Origin: Pseudomonas fluorescens Q2-87
GTDB taxonomy: Bacteria; Pseudomonadota; Gammaproteobacteria; Pseudomonadales; Pseudomonadaceae
Assembly: GCF_000281895.1 (NCBI RefSeq)
Contig: NZ_CM001558.1
Span: 5,088,556-5,152,555 of the forward strand
DNA length: 64,000 nucleotides
Direction of reading: 5' to 3'
Each line of letters opens with the position of its first letter. Positions within the stretch are counted from its first letter, which is position 1. A program made the translations under genes and the position numbers. The notes under the pieces were generated by a model. It was not told where the DNA came from. It worked only from the letters and a program-made list of their open reading frames with translations, and did no database searches. Of this stretch, positions 48,560 through 56,554 are shown piece by piece.

Positions 48560-48663
48560 GTAACCGTCTGGGCAACACATCTTCCTGATGCCATCGCTTA
48601 AGGCGATGGTGTCCACCTAAATTTAAGTGGACACCATTTTTTAGCCTTTTTAAGCGGACGCCC

Positions 48664-48990
48664 ATGCCACAAGAACGTCGTTCCTATTCCAAATCCTTCA
48701 AGGCCCAAGTCATTGCCGAATGTGCGCAGCCTGACACCTCGATTGCCAATGTCGCTTTGACCCACAACCTCAACGCCAATCTAGTCCATAAATGGATTCG
48801 GGTGCATGCGCAGAAAACTCTGGCGCTGCAAACCGCCTTCATCCCGGTCAAGGCAGCGCCAGCGGTGCATCAAGTCCTTTCTGCCACGATTAGGATCGAA
48901 GTGCCTCATTCAAAAGGCGTAGTTGTGGTGAGTTGGCCGACAGAAAATGCAGCGTCGTGTTCCGCTTTCCTACGAGACCTGCTTCGATGA
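48664..48990 (+). CDS. tnpA: IS66 TnpA (helix-turn-helix accessory protein)
   Basis: This 108-aa protein starts MPQERRSYSKSFKAQVIAEC, the HTH of the IS66/IS3-type OrfA (TNVALTHNLN-like, HKWIRVHAQK). It is one of the two accessory proteins needed for IS66 movement. Its stop overlaps the tnpB start (ATGA). Confidence 0.9.
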   Translation: MPQERRSYSKSFKAQVIAECAQPDTSIANVALTHNLNANLVHKWIRVHAQKTLALQTAFIPVKAAPAVHQVLSATIRIEVPHSKGVVVVSWPTENAASCSAFLRDLLR

Positions 48991-49322
48991 TCCGCGTCGA
49001 CTCCATCTGGCTCGCCACCGAGCCCATGGACATGCGCGCCGGCACTGAAACCGCGCTGGCGCGAGTTGTCGCGGTGTTCGGTGCGGCGAAGCCGCACTGT
49101 GCCTATCTGTTCGCCAACCGCCGCGCCAATCGCATGAAAGTGCTGGTGCATGACGGCGTGGGGATTTGGCTTGCCGCCCGGCGTTTGAATCAAGGACGCT
49201 TCTTCTGGCCGGGTGTGCGACACGGCTCAGAAGTTGAGTTGGATGCCGAGCAACTTCAGGCCCTGGTGCTCGGTTTACCTTGGCAGCGCGTCGGTGCAGG
49301 CGGAATCATCTCGATGCTTTAA
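48987..49322 (+). CDS. tnpB: IS66 TnpB accessory protein
   Basis: This 111-aa protein has the typical IS66 Orf2 features: EPMDMRAGTETALARVV, YLFANRRANRMKVLVHDGVG and WLAARRLNQGRFFWP. The length is normal. It is coupled to tnpA by a 4-bp overlap. Confidence 0.93.
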   Translation: MIRVDSIWLATEPMDMRAGTETALARVVAVFGAAKPHCAYLFANRRANRMKVLVHDGVGIWLAARRLNQGRFFWPGVRHGSEVELDAEQLQALVLGLPWQRVGAGGIISML

Positions 49323-49403
49323 GACCTGCCATGGCGCGCTTGCCAGCGCAATTGGCCCATCAGTCTGTCGCAGCCATGTGCCCTCTCTGGCAAAATCGGC
49401 GGT

Positions 49404-50930
49404 ATGACTTCGCATCCGAATCTCGATCAATTAAACCCTGAAGAACTGCGAGCCTTGGCGGCGCAGTTGATCCAGCGCGTCGAGACGATGGACAAGCAAA
49501 TTACTCATCACAAGTCGGTCAACGAGAAGCTGGCCCACGAGATCGCGCTGCTCAAACGCTTCAAGTTTGCCAAGCGCAGCGAGCAGCTAAGTCCGGATCA
49601 AGCCAGCTTGCTCGACGACTTGATCGACACCGATATCGCCGCCATCGAAGCTGAGCTTGAAGCACTGCAACCCGTGTCTGTCGAAGCCAAAATGCGCCAG
49701 CAGCCCAAGCGCGCTGCGCTGCCACCGCAGTTCCCTCGCACTCTGATCCATCACGAACCGGAAAACAGCCACTGCCAATGCGGCTGCGCCCTCAAGCGTA
49801 TCGGCGAAGATGCCAGCGAAAAGCTCGACTACACACCGGGCGTTTTCACGGTCGAGCGCCATATCCGTGGAAAATGGGCCTGCGAGCAGTGCGAAACACT
49901 GATCCAGGCGCCGGTACCGGCGCACGTCATCGACAAAGGCATCCCGACGGCGGGCCTGCTGGCCCACGTCATGGTGGCCAAGTTTGCCGACCATCTGCCG
50001 CTGTATCGGCAGGAGAAAATCTTCGGCCGCGCCGGACTGCCTATTGCTCGCTCGACCTTGGCGCAATGGGTGGGCAACTGCGGCGTGCAATTACAGCCGC
50101 TGGTTGATGCGCTGCGCGAAGCCGTGCTGACGCACGGCGTCGTCCACGCCGACGAGACGCCGGTACAAATGCTGATGCCTGGCGCTAAGAAAACTCACCG
50201 CGCTTATGTCTGGGCCTATGCCACCAGCCAGTTCTGCGATCTGGCAGCAGTCGTTTATGACTTCAGTCCGAGCCGTGCTGGCGAACATGCCCGAGCCTTC
50301 CTTGGCCACTGGAACGGCAAGCTAGTCTGCGACGACTTCGCTGGCTACAAGGCAGGCTTTGAACTGGGCGTCACGGAGATCGGCTGCATGGCCCATGCAC
50401 GCCGCAAGTTCTTCGACTTGCACGCGACCAACAAAAGCCAGATCGCCGAAAAAGCGCTGCACTACATCGGGGCCTTGTACGAAGTAGAACGAGAAGTCCG
50501 CGAGCTGGAACCGGGTGTCCGACAGCGAATACGGCAGGAAAAAGCAGCGCCTATTATCGACGCACTTCATACCTGGATGATCGCCCAGAGGCAGCTTGTG
50601 CCTGAGGGATCGGCCATCGCCAAGGCATTGGATTACAGCCTCAAACGCTGGATAGCGCTAACGCGTTATCTCGATGACGGTGCTGTACCCATCGATAATA
50701 ACTGGTGCGAGAATCAAATTCGGCCGTGGGCTCTTGGTCGCTCGAACTGGCTGTTCGCGGGCTCGTTACGCAGTGGTAAACGTGCCGCAGCGATCATGAG
50801 TTTGATCCAGTCGGCGCGGCTCAACGGGCATGATCCGTATGCGTATTTGAAGGATGTTCTTACACGCCTGCCGACGCAGCGGGCGAGTGAGATTACCGAG
50901 CTGTTGCCGCACAGGTGGGTGCCCGTTTAA
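49404..50930 (+). CDS. tnpC: IS66 transposase TnpC
   Basis: This 508-aa DDE transposase has the N-terminal leucine-zipper region, a zinc-finger domain (CQCGCALKRIGEDASEKLDY and WACEQCETLIQAP), and the catalytic motifs HADETPV (near residue 249), CDDFAGYKAGF and DNNWCENQIRPWALGR, and ends with the usual IS66 C-terminal domain. It appears complete. Confidence 0.95.
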   Translation: MTSHPNLDQLNPEELRALAAQLIQRVETMDKQITHHKSVNEKLAHEIALLKRFKFAKRSEQLSPDQASLLDDLIDTDIAAIEAELEALQPVSVEAKMRQQPKRAALPPQFPRTLIHHEPENSHCQCGCALKRIGEDASEKLDYTPGVFTVERHIRGKWACEQCETLIQAPVPAHVIDKGIPTAGLLAHVMVAKFADHLPLYRQEKIFGRAGLPIARSTLAQWVGNCGVQLQPLVDALREAVLTHGVVHADETPVQMLMPGAKKTHRAYVWAYATSQFCDLAAVVYDFSPSRAGEHARAFLGHWNGKLVCDDFAGYKAGFELGVTEIGCMAHARRKFFDLHATNKSQIAEKALHYIGALYEVEREVRELEPGVRQRIRQEKAAPIIDALHTWMIAQRQLVPEGSAIAKALDYSLKRWIALTRYLDDGAVPIDNNWCENQIRPWALGRSNWLFAGSLRSGKRAAAIMSLIQSARLNGHDPYAYLKDVLTRLPTQRASEITELLPHRWVPV

Positions 50931-50960
50931 TCACGCAAGGTGTGTTGGGCGGACGCTTAC

Positions 50961-50968
50961 CTTGATAC
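50961..50968. repeat. IS66 target-site duplication, right copy
   Basis: CTTGATAC repeats 48552-48559. What follows it to 51191 is the original upstream region of the CHAT gene. Confidence 0.85.
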
Positions 50969-51032
50969 GACGATGCAGAGCATTAATACTGATCCCAGTT
51001 AATGCAATCAACCACATGACTTCGAGATATTT

Positions 51033-51102
51033 AATGGCTGCTTTTGGCCGTAAGCGGCCTCTCAGCAACGACCGCTCTCGGCCAAAAGCGGACGTTTCGA
51101 GT
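51033..51102. repeat. dispersed palindromic intergenic repeat, copy 1
   Basis: AATGGCTGCTTTTGGCCG at the left and CTCGGCCAAAAGCGGACG at the right are inverted. Related copies lie at 53012-53074 and, split, around 54513-54712. Repeats of this GCTTTTGGCC type are common between genes of pseudomonads and relatives. Confidence 0.6.
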
Positions 51103-51191
51103 AGGGGATCAATTTAACCAAACGACCGTCGGCGTTTGTCAGAAGCCCGGCTTCGGCCCTATCCTAGCCGCAAGATCAGGATAAGCAGAGC

Positions 51192-52040
51192 ATGCGCATG
51201 GAAGATAGAGAGCAGCTGTACTCACTGCTGGCCCAAAAAGACTGGGAAGCGATTGGTAAAAGCATCTACAAGCACAAGAAGGCTAGGACGCAAGATCCCT
51301 TCTTGGCGCAGGTCACTGCGTTCTTTGAGGCTGAGTTCTTTACCTTCGCAGAGCCTTTGCCGGCTGGCGAGCGCGCAAAGCAGTTTGAGTTCACTAACTT
51401 GATCATCGAGCTAGGTCAACACGGCTTTAGCCAAAATTTCGTAGATCGATTTGTGGATGAGCGTTTGAAGCTGATGCAGGAAACCAAGCACTCTGCACTC
51501 CTCAGCTACGCGCAGTCGTATCAACATCGCCCACTGGCCAAGCAGATCATCCAGTCATTTTTGCAGACAAAGCCAGAAGCGGTTGCCGCCAGTCTGCGTG
51601 AGCACATGACTATTCACGCGACAGAAGTGCGGGGCGGCGAGGCCAAAACCATTCGCCTGTTCAAGTCCAAGCAGGAAGAACACTTTTATGAGGCGGTGCG
51701 CAAGGTTTTCCCGACTTATCATCCTTACCCAAATGTTGCGTTAAGTTGTGTATTGGATTACCAAGCCATCAAAGATCAGTTGTCGGAGAAGGCCAAATCA
51801 TATTTCTTCCAAGCCATCATCGACAGTGTGGTGTTTGATGTGGGAAGTGGATATGAGCCTAGATACTTCATTGAGCTAGATAGTAGCTTCCATGATGGGG
51901 CTAAAGCCCAGGCCAATGACCAGCTAAAGGACTCTATTTTCAGGGCGGCGAACACTAAACTTATTCGCATCCGCCCCTTGAATGCCAAGGCATCCTCGGT
52001 CGAAGAGTTTGTAAAAGTGGTGCGTGAGGTGATGCGCTAG
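51192..52040 (+). CDS. DUF2726 (nuclease-like) protein
   Basis: This 282-aa protein has a helical N-terminal half (EDREQLYSLLAQKDWEAIGK) and a C-terminal DUF2726 domain of restriction-endonuclease-like fold. KSKQEEHFYEAVRKVFP opens it, and VVFDVGSGYEPRYFIELDSS and AQANDQLKDSIFRAANTKLI hold the acidic and Lys residues of the active site. DUF2726 proteins are found in mobile elements and are presumed DNases; no target is known. It was divergent from the CHAT gene before IS66 entered. It may be part of the same defence set or independent. Confidence 0.75.
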   Translation: MRMEDREQLYSLLAQKDWEAIGKSIYKHKKARTQDPFLAQVTAFFEAEFFTFAEPLPAGERAKQFEFTNLIIELGQHGFSQNFVDRFVDERLKLMQETKHSALLSYAQSYQHRPLAKQIIQSFLQTKPEAVAASLREHMTIHATEVRGGEAKTIRLFKSKQEEHFYEAVRKVFPTYHPYPNVALSCVLDYQAIKDQLSEKAKSYFFQAIIDSVVFDVGSGYEPRYFIELDSSFHDGAKAQANDQLKDSIFRAANTKLIRIRPLNAKASSVEEFVKVVREVMR

Positions 52041-52199
52041 CTTTAAACGCCGGACTAGCCAGCCATTACACAGGTATCCGACGAGAAGCAACGGCAAGGG
52101 GCTCTATTGTCATCCGCTCTAGCCGTAAATCGGAGGCGTCCACGAAACCAGAGGCGATCATTCAGCCCGACAAACGGGGTACTGCAGAGCATTTTGGAG

Positions 52200-52318
52200 G
52201 CTTAACGCTGCACTCGTTTCTATGATCGATCTCGACAACTTGGTCCCTTGAGACCCAACATATCACTCCACCGGATCTGCGCAAAAAATCGCGCAGAGCC
52301 GCTGAACAGACGTTAGGT
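52200..52318 (+). repeat. attC-like segment before the Vsr-like gene
   Basis: The segment starts GCTTAACGCTGCACTCG and ends GTTAGGT, fitting the RYYYAAC and GTTRRRY core sites of integron attC. A second core, ACCTAAC-AAACGATTGCACTCG, covers the stop codon of the gene at 52936. Internal folding is not convincing by eye. The rest of the 52041-52329 spacer shows nothing. Confidence 0.35.
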
Positions 52319-52329
52319 AAACAATAAGC

Positions 52330-52941
52330 ATGAAGCCGCCGTCCTATTCGCCACCATACGACAGCCCGCTAGAAAACGACTTCGCGTATCAAGCCGTGAA
52401 GCATCTTGACGAGTCCGTTGATTTGCAGGCTCAGTACCACGTCAAAACAATCTGCGGCTTATTTATCGTCGACTTTGTTGCGGTATCCAGGTCCGGTCGT
52501 CATGTGGGGTTCGAGTGCGATGGAAAGGAGTTTCACAACACCTCGAGGGATGAATGGCGCGATGCAATGATTCTTGGCTCGGAGGAGTTGGATGCAATTT
52601 ACAGACTCCGAGGAGCGGACATCGCTTTTCAATTGGACAACATTTTGTTCCTGCTCTCTCGCTGCGAAACAGAGTTGTTTTCGGAGCGAGGCCGTCAAAA
52701 CTTGATCTCTCTAGCTCATCCCGAAGTCCGGAATTTTGAGTTCAACCCCGAGGAAACAAATTTTCACGTTGCATTTGGCGATGACGATTTCAGTCCCATT
52801 AACCGAATTCACCTTGAGCTACGCCACCGTGAAATTTCAGCCGGTCGTCGGCAGTTTTGGCAAACGGCTTACCAGTTCGCTGCCAGCATCGGTGGTGGGT
52901 CGCTAGATGCGGTTATTGCGGAATATCGGCGTGACACCTAA
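52330..52941 (+). CDS. Vsr/DUF559-like PD-(D/E)XK nuclease-fold protein
   Basis: This 203-aa protein has the very-short-patch-repair/DUF559 active-site pattern: LENDFAYQAVKHL, then GLFIVDFVAVSRSGRHVGFECDGKEFH, with the Asp, Glu, Asp and Lys of the nuclease core, and DEWRDAMILGSEELDAIYRL after it. The C-terminal 80 residues are unrecognised. It is probably a DNA endonuclease. It sits alone between attC-like borders, as a gene cassette would. The target is unknown. Confidence 0.72.
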   Translation: MKPPSYSPPYDSPLENDFAYQAVKHLDESVDLQAQYHVKTICGLFIVDFVAVSRSGRHVGFECDGKEFHNTSRDEWRDAMILGSEELDAIYRLRGADIAFQLDNILFLLSRCETELFSERGRQNLISLAHPEVRNFEFNPEETNFHVAFGDDDFSPINRIHLELRHREISAGRRQFWQTAYQFAASIGGGSLDAVIAEYRRDT

Positions 52942-53011
52942 CAAACGATTGCACTCGGAGGTTCCAGCCGGCGCTTCGCAACAGTCGGGCTGCGGGTGAG
53001 CCGGGGCTTTA

Positions 53012-53074
53012 GTGAGCGCTTTTGGCCGCTTTTTGCCTGCCGTAACAAACCGAGATCGGCCAATAGCGGACACT
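53012..53074. repeat. dispersed palindromic intergenic repeat, copy 2
   Basis: GTGAGCGCTTTTGGCCGC at the left and GATCGGCCAATAGCGGACAC at the right are inverted relatives of copy 1 at 51033. The rest of the 52942-53246 spacer holds the start of an attC-like site and a second half-repeat (AGTCCGCTTT/AGTGGACGTTC) but no gene. Confidence 0.55.
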
Positions 53075-53246
53075 GCACTAAGTCCGCTTTCGATCAAGAG
53101 TGGACGTTCGGCGGTGCCTACGAAATGGGTCGGCGATTCAATTACCTATCGGCCTGATACCGACCGAGCAACGACTGCTTACAGTCAAGTTGGAAGGCCC
53201 GGCCACGGTATCAGGGGACTCCGCATGGTTCGCCAATGTGATCAAA

Positions 53247-54320
53247 TCACATCCTAGGATCTTCCCACGGATACTCTTCAACACCAAATTCGATGCCACC
53301 ACCCAAGCCTTTTACATGCAAAACAAATTCATCATTAATGAATTCACCTTCATCGGCTTCAAAAGACAAATCTAATTCTATAGAAAATTCTTTTTCTTCT
53401 TCCTCTTGCCGCTCAATAGAATCAAACGTATAGAGGACGCCATCCTCCTTATCGTAATGACCATTCGCAGTGTCTGGGCCGCTGACATTTACTAGGAACT
53501 TCACAGTTACGTCGAATACGACCTTGCAGCTTTCATCATCCAAATGAACTATTTGAGGTTCAAAATCTTCAATTTCAGCCACTTCGAAAGTATCTACTTC
53601 AGCGTCTTCCCACGTAGACGAGTTATAGCTTTCGGCGTCTTCTAGCTGAGACTTTATTTGCTCTATGATTTCTTGCTTCTTGAGGTTCAAAAACTGCTCA
53701 ACGAACTGAGATCTATCGTCGTTGTGTTTATTATATATGTCTAGTAGTCCACTAAGAGTTTCAATGTTTACGAACCTCTCATTACCCTCGCAAAATGCTT
53801 TGTGGTCAGGATCCGCCGAAATAACGTAGACCTTTTCTTGCCCTTCCAAAGCAGAGCGTATAGCAAGGAGAGAGAACGCATCACGAAATTCGTTAGGCTT
53901 TTGAGTGCTAAATGGACTGACGTGATTAAAGAACATGTCAATAATCTCATTTCCATCTACGCGACTCATGTCAACGACAGTAGCATTCGAAGCTTCAATA
54001 AAATCCTCAAATGCTTTTAGCGCTTTTGTCTCTAGATCGCCTTCATTGATTTCCGTAAAAAGGCTTTTTATACTTTCGTCATCATACTCTTTAAGGACGG
54101 CGGCTTTTCGTCGGAAATTCTTAATGCCTTTGAGTGCGTCTTTGATGTGATCAACAATCTTTCGTCGCACTTCATTAACTACGATTGTGCTAGTGATGTG
54201 GTTCAGTTGATTATCGCTGCACAATTCCTCAAAGGACTTTATTGTACTAGAGTTGAAATCAAGATTTGCTTTGATAAAGAATTCCGTATCTATAAATACC
54301 TTGCGCGTGACTAACGGCAT
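53247..54320 (-). CDS. PIN-domain (DUF4935-type) ribonuclease-like protein
   Basis: This 357-aa protein has an N-terminal PIN domain: VFIDTEFFIKANLDF with the first Asp, ITSTIVVNEVRRKI with Glu, FRDAFSLLAIRSAL, and VYVISADPDHKAF with the last acidic residues. The second half is very acidic and beta-rich. The gene is clearly more AT-rich than its neighbours, so it came from another source. I use the ATG at 54320 (MPLVTRKVF), which follows AAGGAG; an ATG at 54344 is possible. PIN proteins with C-terminal sensor domains are found among phage-defence and toxin genes. Confidence 0.78.
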   Translation of the reverse strand: MPLVTRKVFIDTEFFIKANLDFNSSTIKSFEELCSDNQLNHITSTIVVNEVRRKIVDHIKDALKGIKNFRRKAAVLKEYDDESIKSLFTEINEGDLETKALKAFEDFIEASNATVVDMSRVDGNEIIDMFFNHVSPFSTQKPNEFRDAFSLLAIRSALEGQEKVYVISADPDHKAFCEGNERFVNIETLSGLLDIYNKHNDDRSQFVEQFLNLKKQEIIEQIKSQLEDAESYNSSTWEDAEVDTFEVAEIEDFEPQIVHLDDESCKVVFDVTVKFLVNVSGPDTANGHYDKEDGVLYTFDSIERQEEEEKEFSIELDLSFEADEGEFINDEFVLHVKGLGGGIEFGVEEYPWEDPRM

Positions 54321-54534
54321 CTTCCTGTACTCCTTCAGGTCCATTGCGCTACTTTCGCACCGGCACGAAAAAAAGTCGATAGTGACCGCTCGGCTGAGTA
54401 GGAGGTGGCTGAGGAGCCTTCACAACAAGTGGCACACCAAGGGCAGAATGTCACCAGTACCTCTGCGAGCACACCTGCTCTCTGCTGGCAGTAATCCACC
54501 AATCTCTTAGAAATGAATGACTGCTATTGGCCCA

Positions 54535-54692
54535 GAGCGTGTAAAAACTCTTCACCAAAAATGAAGTGTGCGCGTCTGCGCTAAATCTGAAATTTATCGG
54601 CACGTCAGCAGATGTGGATTTCGCGTAGAAGCGCGACTTCCAGTCCAGTTTTTGAGTACCTGTCGCGCTCAAAAACGTTTTTACACACCCTC
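54535..54692. mobile_element. MITE-like element with GTGTAAAAAC ends
   Basis: GAGCGTGTAAAAAC at the left and GTTTTTACACACCCTC at the right are inverted, 158 bp in all, without coding capacity. It has split a dispersed repeat (GAATGACTGCTATTGGCC on one side, GGCCGGTAGCGGCCTGTC on the other). The ends look like those of IS5-related elements. No target duplication is clear. Confidence 0.5.
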
Positions 54693-54850
54693 GGCCGGTA
54701 GCGGCCTGTCACACCAGCGGGCTAATAGCTAATAGCTGCTGACGCCTAGCAAAGTGCTCATACCTAACTGTCAATCGTTGCTGATGGGCAAACGAGAGTT
54801 CGACAAGAGCTTCTTTCCAATTTTATGGGTCTACTTCAGACCTCTGAAGC

Positions 54851-54971
54851 GTTACACCAGTTGGCTTAGTAACACTCCTAAAAAGTTCATGCTCAAACAC
54901 AGTGTTACGCCAATAATATCCAATAAATACAGTCAGTTATCGACAACCGTTACACCAGTAACGTTCGTAAC
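54851..54971. repeat. GTTAC-type iteron cluster
   Basis: Six GTTAC copies in either orientation occur in 121 bp (54851, 54869, 54904, 54949, 54958, 54967), most as GTTACACCAG or AGTGTTACG. A similar cluster follows the integrase at 37585-37704. Together with the arms and palindrome to its right it belongs to the origin-like region. Confidence 0.6.
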
Positions 54972-55133
54972 ACTGTTTTTCAGAAGGATACGTATTCCCC
55001 GCTCCCCGGAAGCCTCAATGCCACCAGCGAACGTCAGAAGCAGTTACAAATTTTGCCGGGGGCCCTGAGGTTTCTTTAAGACACGGGGTCGGAAACCCGC
55101 GTGATCGTGTTAGCGAAAAAGTGCACAGCTTAG

Positions 55134-55164
55134 TGAACAGGTGAACTGGTGGTTCACCTGTTCA
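55134..55164. repeat. GTGAAC iteron palindrome
   Basis: TGAACAGGTGAAC (55134-55146) and GTTCACCTGTTCA (55152-55164) are perfect inverses around TGGTG. Each arm contains GGTGAAC, close to the P4 type I iteron GGTGAACAG bound by the alpha protein. Confidence 0.65.
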
Positions 55165-55266
55165 TTTGCCCTATCGCTTGGTGGCTCGCCGGGGACCCTG
55201 GGCATTTCGAATGGGTACGAGGCAAAGAACCCGCCGCATCTTGTTAGCGACTGAGTTCTCTACGTC

Positions 55267-55320
55267 GGTTGACAGGTTGACGTGGTTGACAGCATCCCCA
55301 AGGTTGACCGGGTTCAACCG
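55267..55320 (+). repeat. GGTTGAC iterons
   Basis: GGTTGAC occurs at 55267, 55275, 55284 and 55302, with a partly inverted copy (GTTCAACC) after it. Spacing is 8, 9 and 18 bases. Confidence 0.6.
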
Positions 55321-55582
55321 TTCGCTATCAACAACACAATGGCTCACCTTTACCGTTGCGGTAACGATCCCCTTTTTTCGTCAGGATCCTTTCAATTTCA
55401 ACGTTGAAATTTCAGTAAGCTGCAATCTCTGTCGCTACCAAGATCCCGCGGGTTTCCGACCCCGTGAGAAAAAGAAACTCTCAGGGGCCCTGGCAGATTT
55501 CTGTCGGGGTGACGTAGCTCAGCTATCGTTATTAACGATTTGGCTGATTGGCCGTTAACATGACTCACCGGGGAGGAGCAGA

Positions 55583-56398
55583 GTGCAAGGCAATCTTTTT
55601 CGGACGCTACAGCAGGAGGCCCACGTAATTCGTTCATGCCTGACCATAGGCCTTACGGAGCTTAGAAACGCTGACCTAAATGAAAAGGGCCGTTACTATA
55701 CAGCCTTCTTTCAACTCGCCATAGGAATTGAGCGGCTGGCGAAACTCGCCCTCATCCTTGACCACATGGCACAGAACAACCTGAAAGCTCCAGGCCAAAC
55801 CGTCGTCAAAGGTTATGGGCACGACCTACTAACTCTGGTTTCAAAGGTCTCAGACGTAGTCACCGCTCGTGGATACATCGTATCCAGTGACTTTCCAACC
55901 GATCCCATTTGCCTGCGCGCACTGGCATTTCTATCCGATTTTGCAAAAGGTATGCGGTACGCCAATCTCGATGCCCTAGCCTCTGGCAATCAGCAGCGCG
56001 ATCCCTTGAATGAGTGGAATAAGATCCTTCAGAACGTTGCTGCTACGAAAGTTGGCGCTGCTGCGAAACGCAAAATAAATACCCTGGCGGCAGTGGCCAC
56101 TCAGGTCCTTGCGGATAGGGTCGCAGTATTTGCAAGCGACCTTACGGGTAAACCGCTTACTTTGAGTAGCGCATTTTCAGAGCCGTCAATTCTGGATGCC
56201 GCCTCAAAATACATGGTGTGGGAAATTCTCACTCTGCTGGCCCCGTTGAGGGACGTTGTCATCGAGGCAGGGGACGCGGCAGACGCAATAGCATCGTCAG
56301 TAGACCCCAACGGCAACCGCGTACCAGATCTTAGCGAGTTCTTTGATTTCATTTTGCTAGATCGGACGTACGTCTTGAGAAAAAAGAGATGGCCTTAG
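55583..56398 (+). CDS. hypothetical helical protein beside attR
   Basis: This 271-aa protein starts at a GTG with GGAGGAG upstream. It is helical throughout; the most conserved-looking part is RYYTAFFQLAIGIERLAKLA near residue 38. That pattern recalls HEPN-type helical bundles, but the HEPN R-x(4-6)-H motif is not seen. No signal peptide is present. It is the last gene of the element, between the origin-like region and attR, a position often used by cargo genes. Function is unknown. Confidence 0.7.
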   Translation: MQGNLFRTLQQEAHVIRSCLTIGLTELRNADLNEKGRYYTAFFQLAIGIERLAKLALILDHMAQNNLKAPGQTVVKGYGHDLLTLVSKVSDVVTARGYIVSSDFPTDPICLRALAFLSDFAKGMRYANLDALASGNQQRDPLNEWNKILQNVAATKVGAAAKRKINTLAAVATQVLADRVAVFASDLTGKPLTLSSAFSEPSILDAASKYMVWEILTLLAPLRDVVIEAGDAADAIASSVDPNGNRVPDLSEFFDFILLDRTYVLRKKRWP

Positions 56399-56484
56399 GG
56401 TGCGACAGAATCTGACTGAGACTGGAGGCACGGTCCTTCTGGATTACTGTTATTCGTACCATTCGGCTACCAAGACAGGCGACC

Positions 56485-56506
56485 ATGTATGCCTGCATGT
56501 ATGCCC
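56485..56506. promoter_or_regulatory. candidate integrase arm-type sites, right end
   Basis: ATGTATGCCTGCATGTATGC has two direct ATGTATGC copies in the same arrangement as 36259-36280 near attL. Confidence 0.55.
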
Positions 56507-56554
56507 AAAAATACAATCTACAAAAAACCTTTAAAAACATATAATTAATAATCA

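Larger units (their letters stand above)
48560..50960. mobile_element. IS66-family insertion sequence
   Basis: The element is 2401 bp and has three genes, tnpA, tnpB and tnpC. Its ends are GTAACCGTCTGGGCAACACA at the left and, inverted, GTAAGCGTCCGCCCAACACA at the right, identical at 16 of 20 positions. An 8-bp duplication (CTTGATAC) flanks it. A near-perfect palindrome at 48606-48637 lies before tnpA. All three genes are open, so it is probably active. Confidence 0.93.
55048..55500. other. origin-like region bounded by long inverted arms
   Basis: The arms 55048-55106 and 55442-55500 are inverted repeats of about 59 bp with few differences, including a perfect 20-bp core (CACGGGGTCGGAAACCCGCG). 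Between them lie a perfect 13-bp palindrome at 55134-55164 and four GGTTGAC copies (55267-55308). The spacer from 54345 to 55582 holds no gene that I can support. Iterons beside a P4-type primase gene suggest a replication origin. Confidence 0.6.

Noticed and set aside
48542..48616. 25 extra N-terminal codons of the CHAT frame
   Set aside because: They come from the left end of IS66 and are not part of the original gene.
54754..55068. 104-codon frame in the gene-free region
   Set aside because: It covers the GTTAC iterons and the left inverted arm, and has no good ribosome site.
55166..55558. 130-codon frame across the origin-like region
   Set aside because: It spans the GGTTGAC iterons and the right arm; the translation is low in complexity typical of repeats.
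55583..56398. HEPN ribonuclease toxin
   Set aside because: The helical pattern is suggestive, but the R-x(4-6)-H catalytic motif is not seen, so it is left unassigned.
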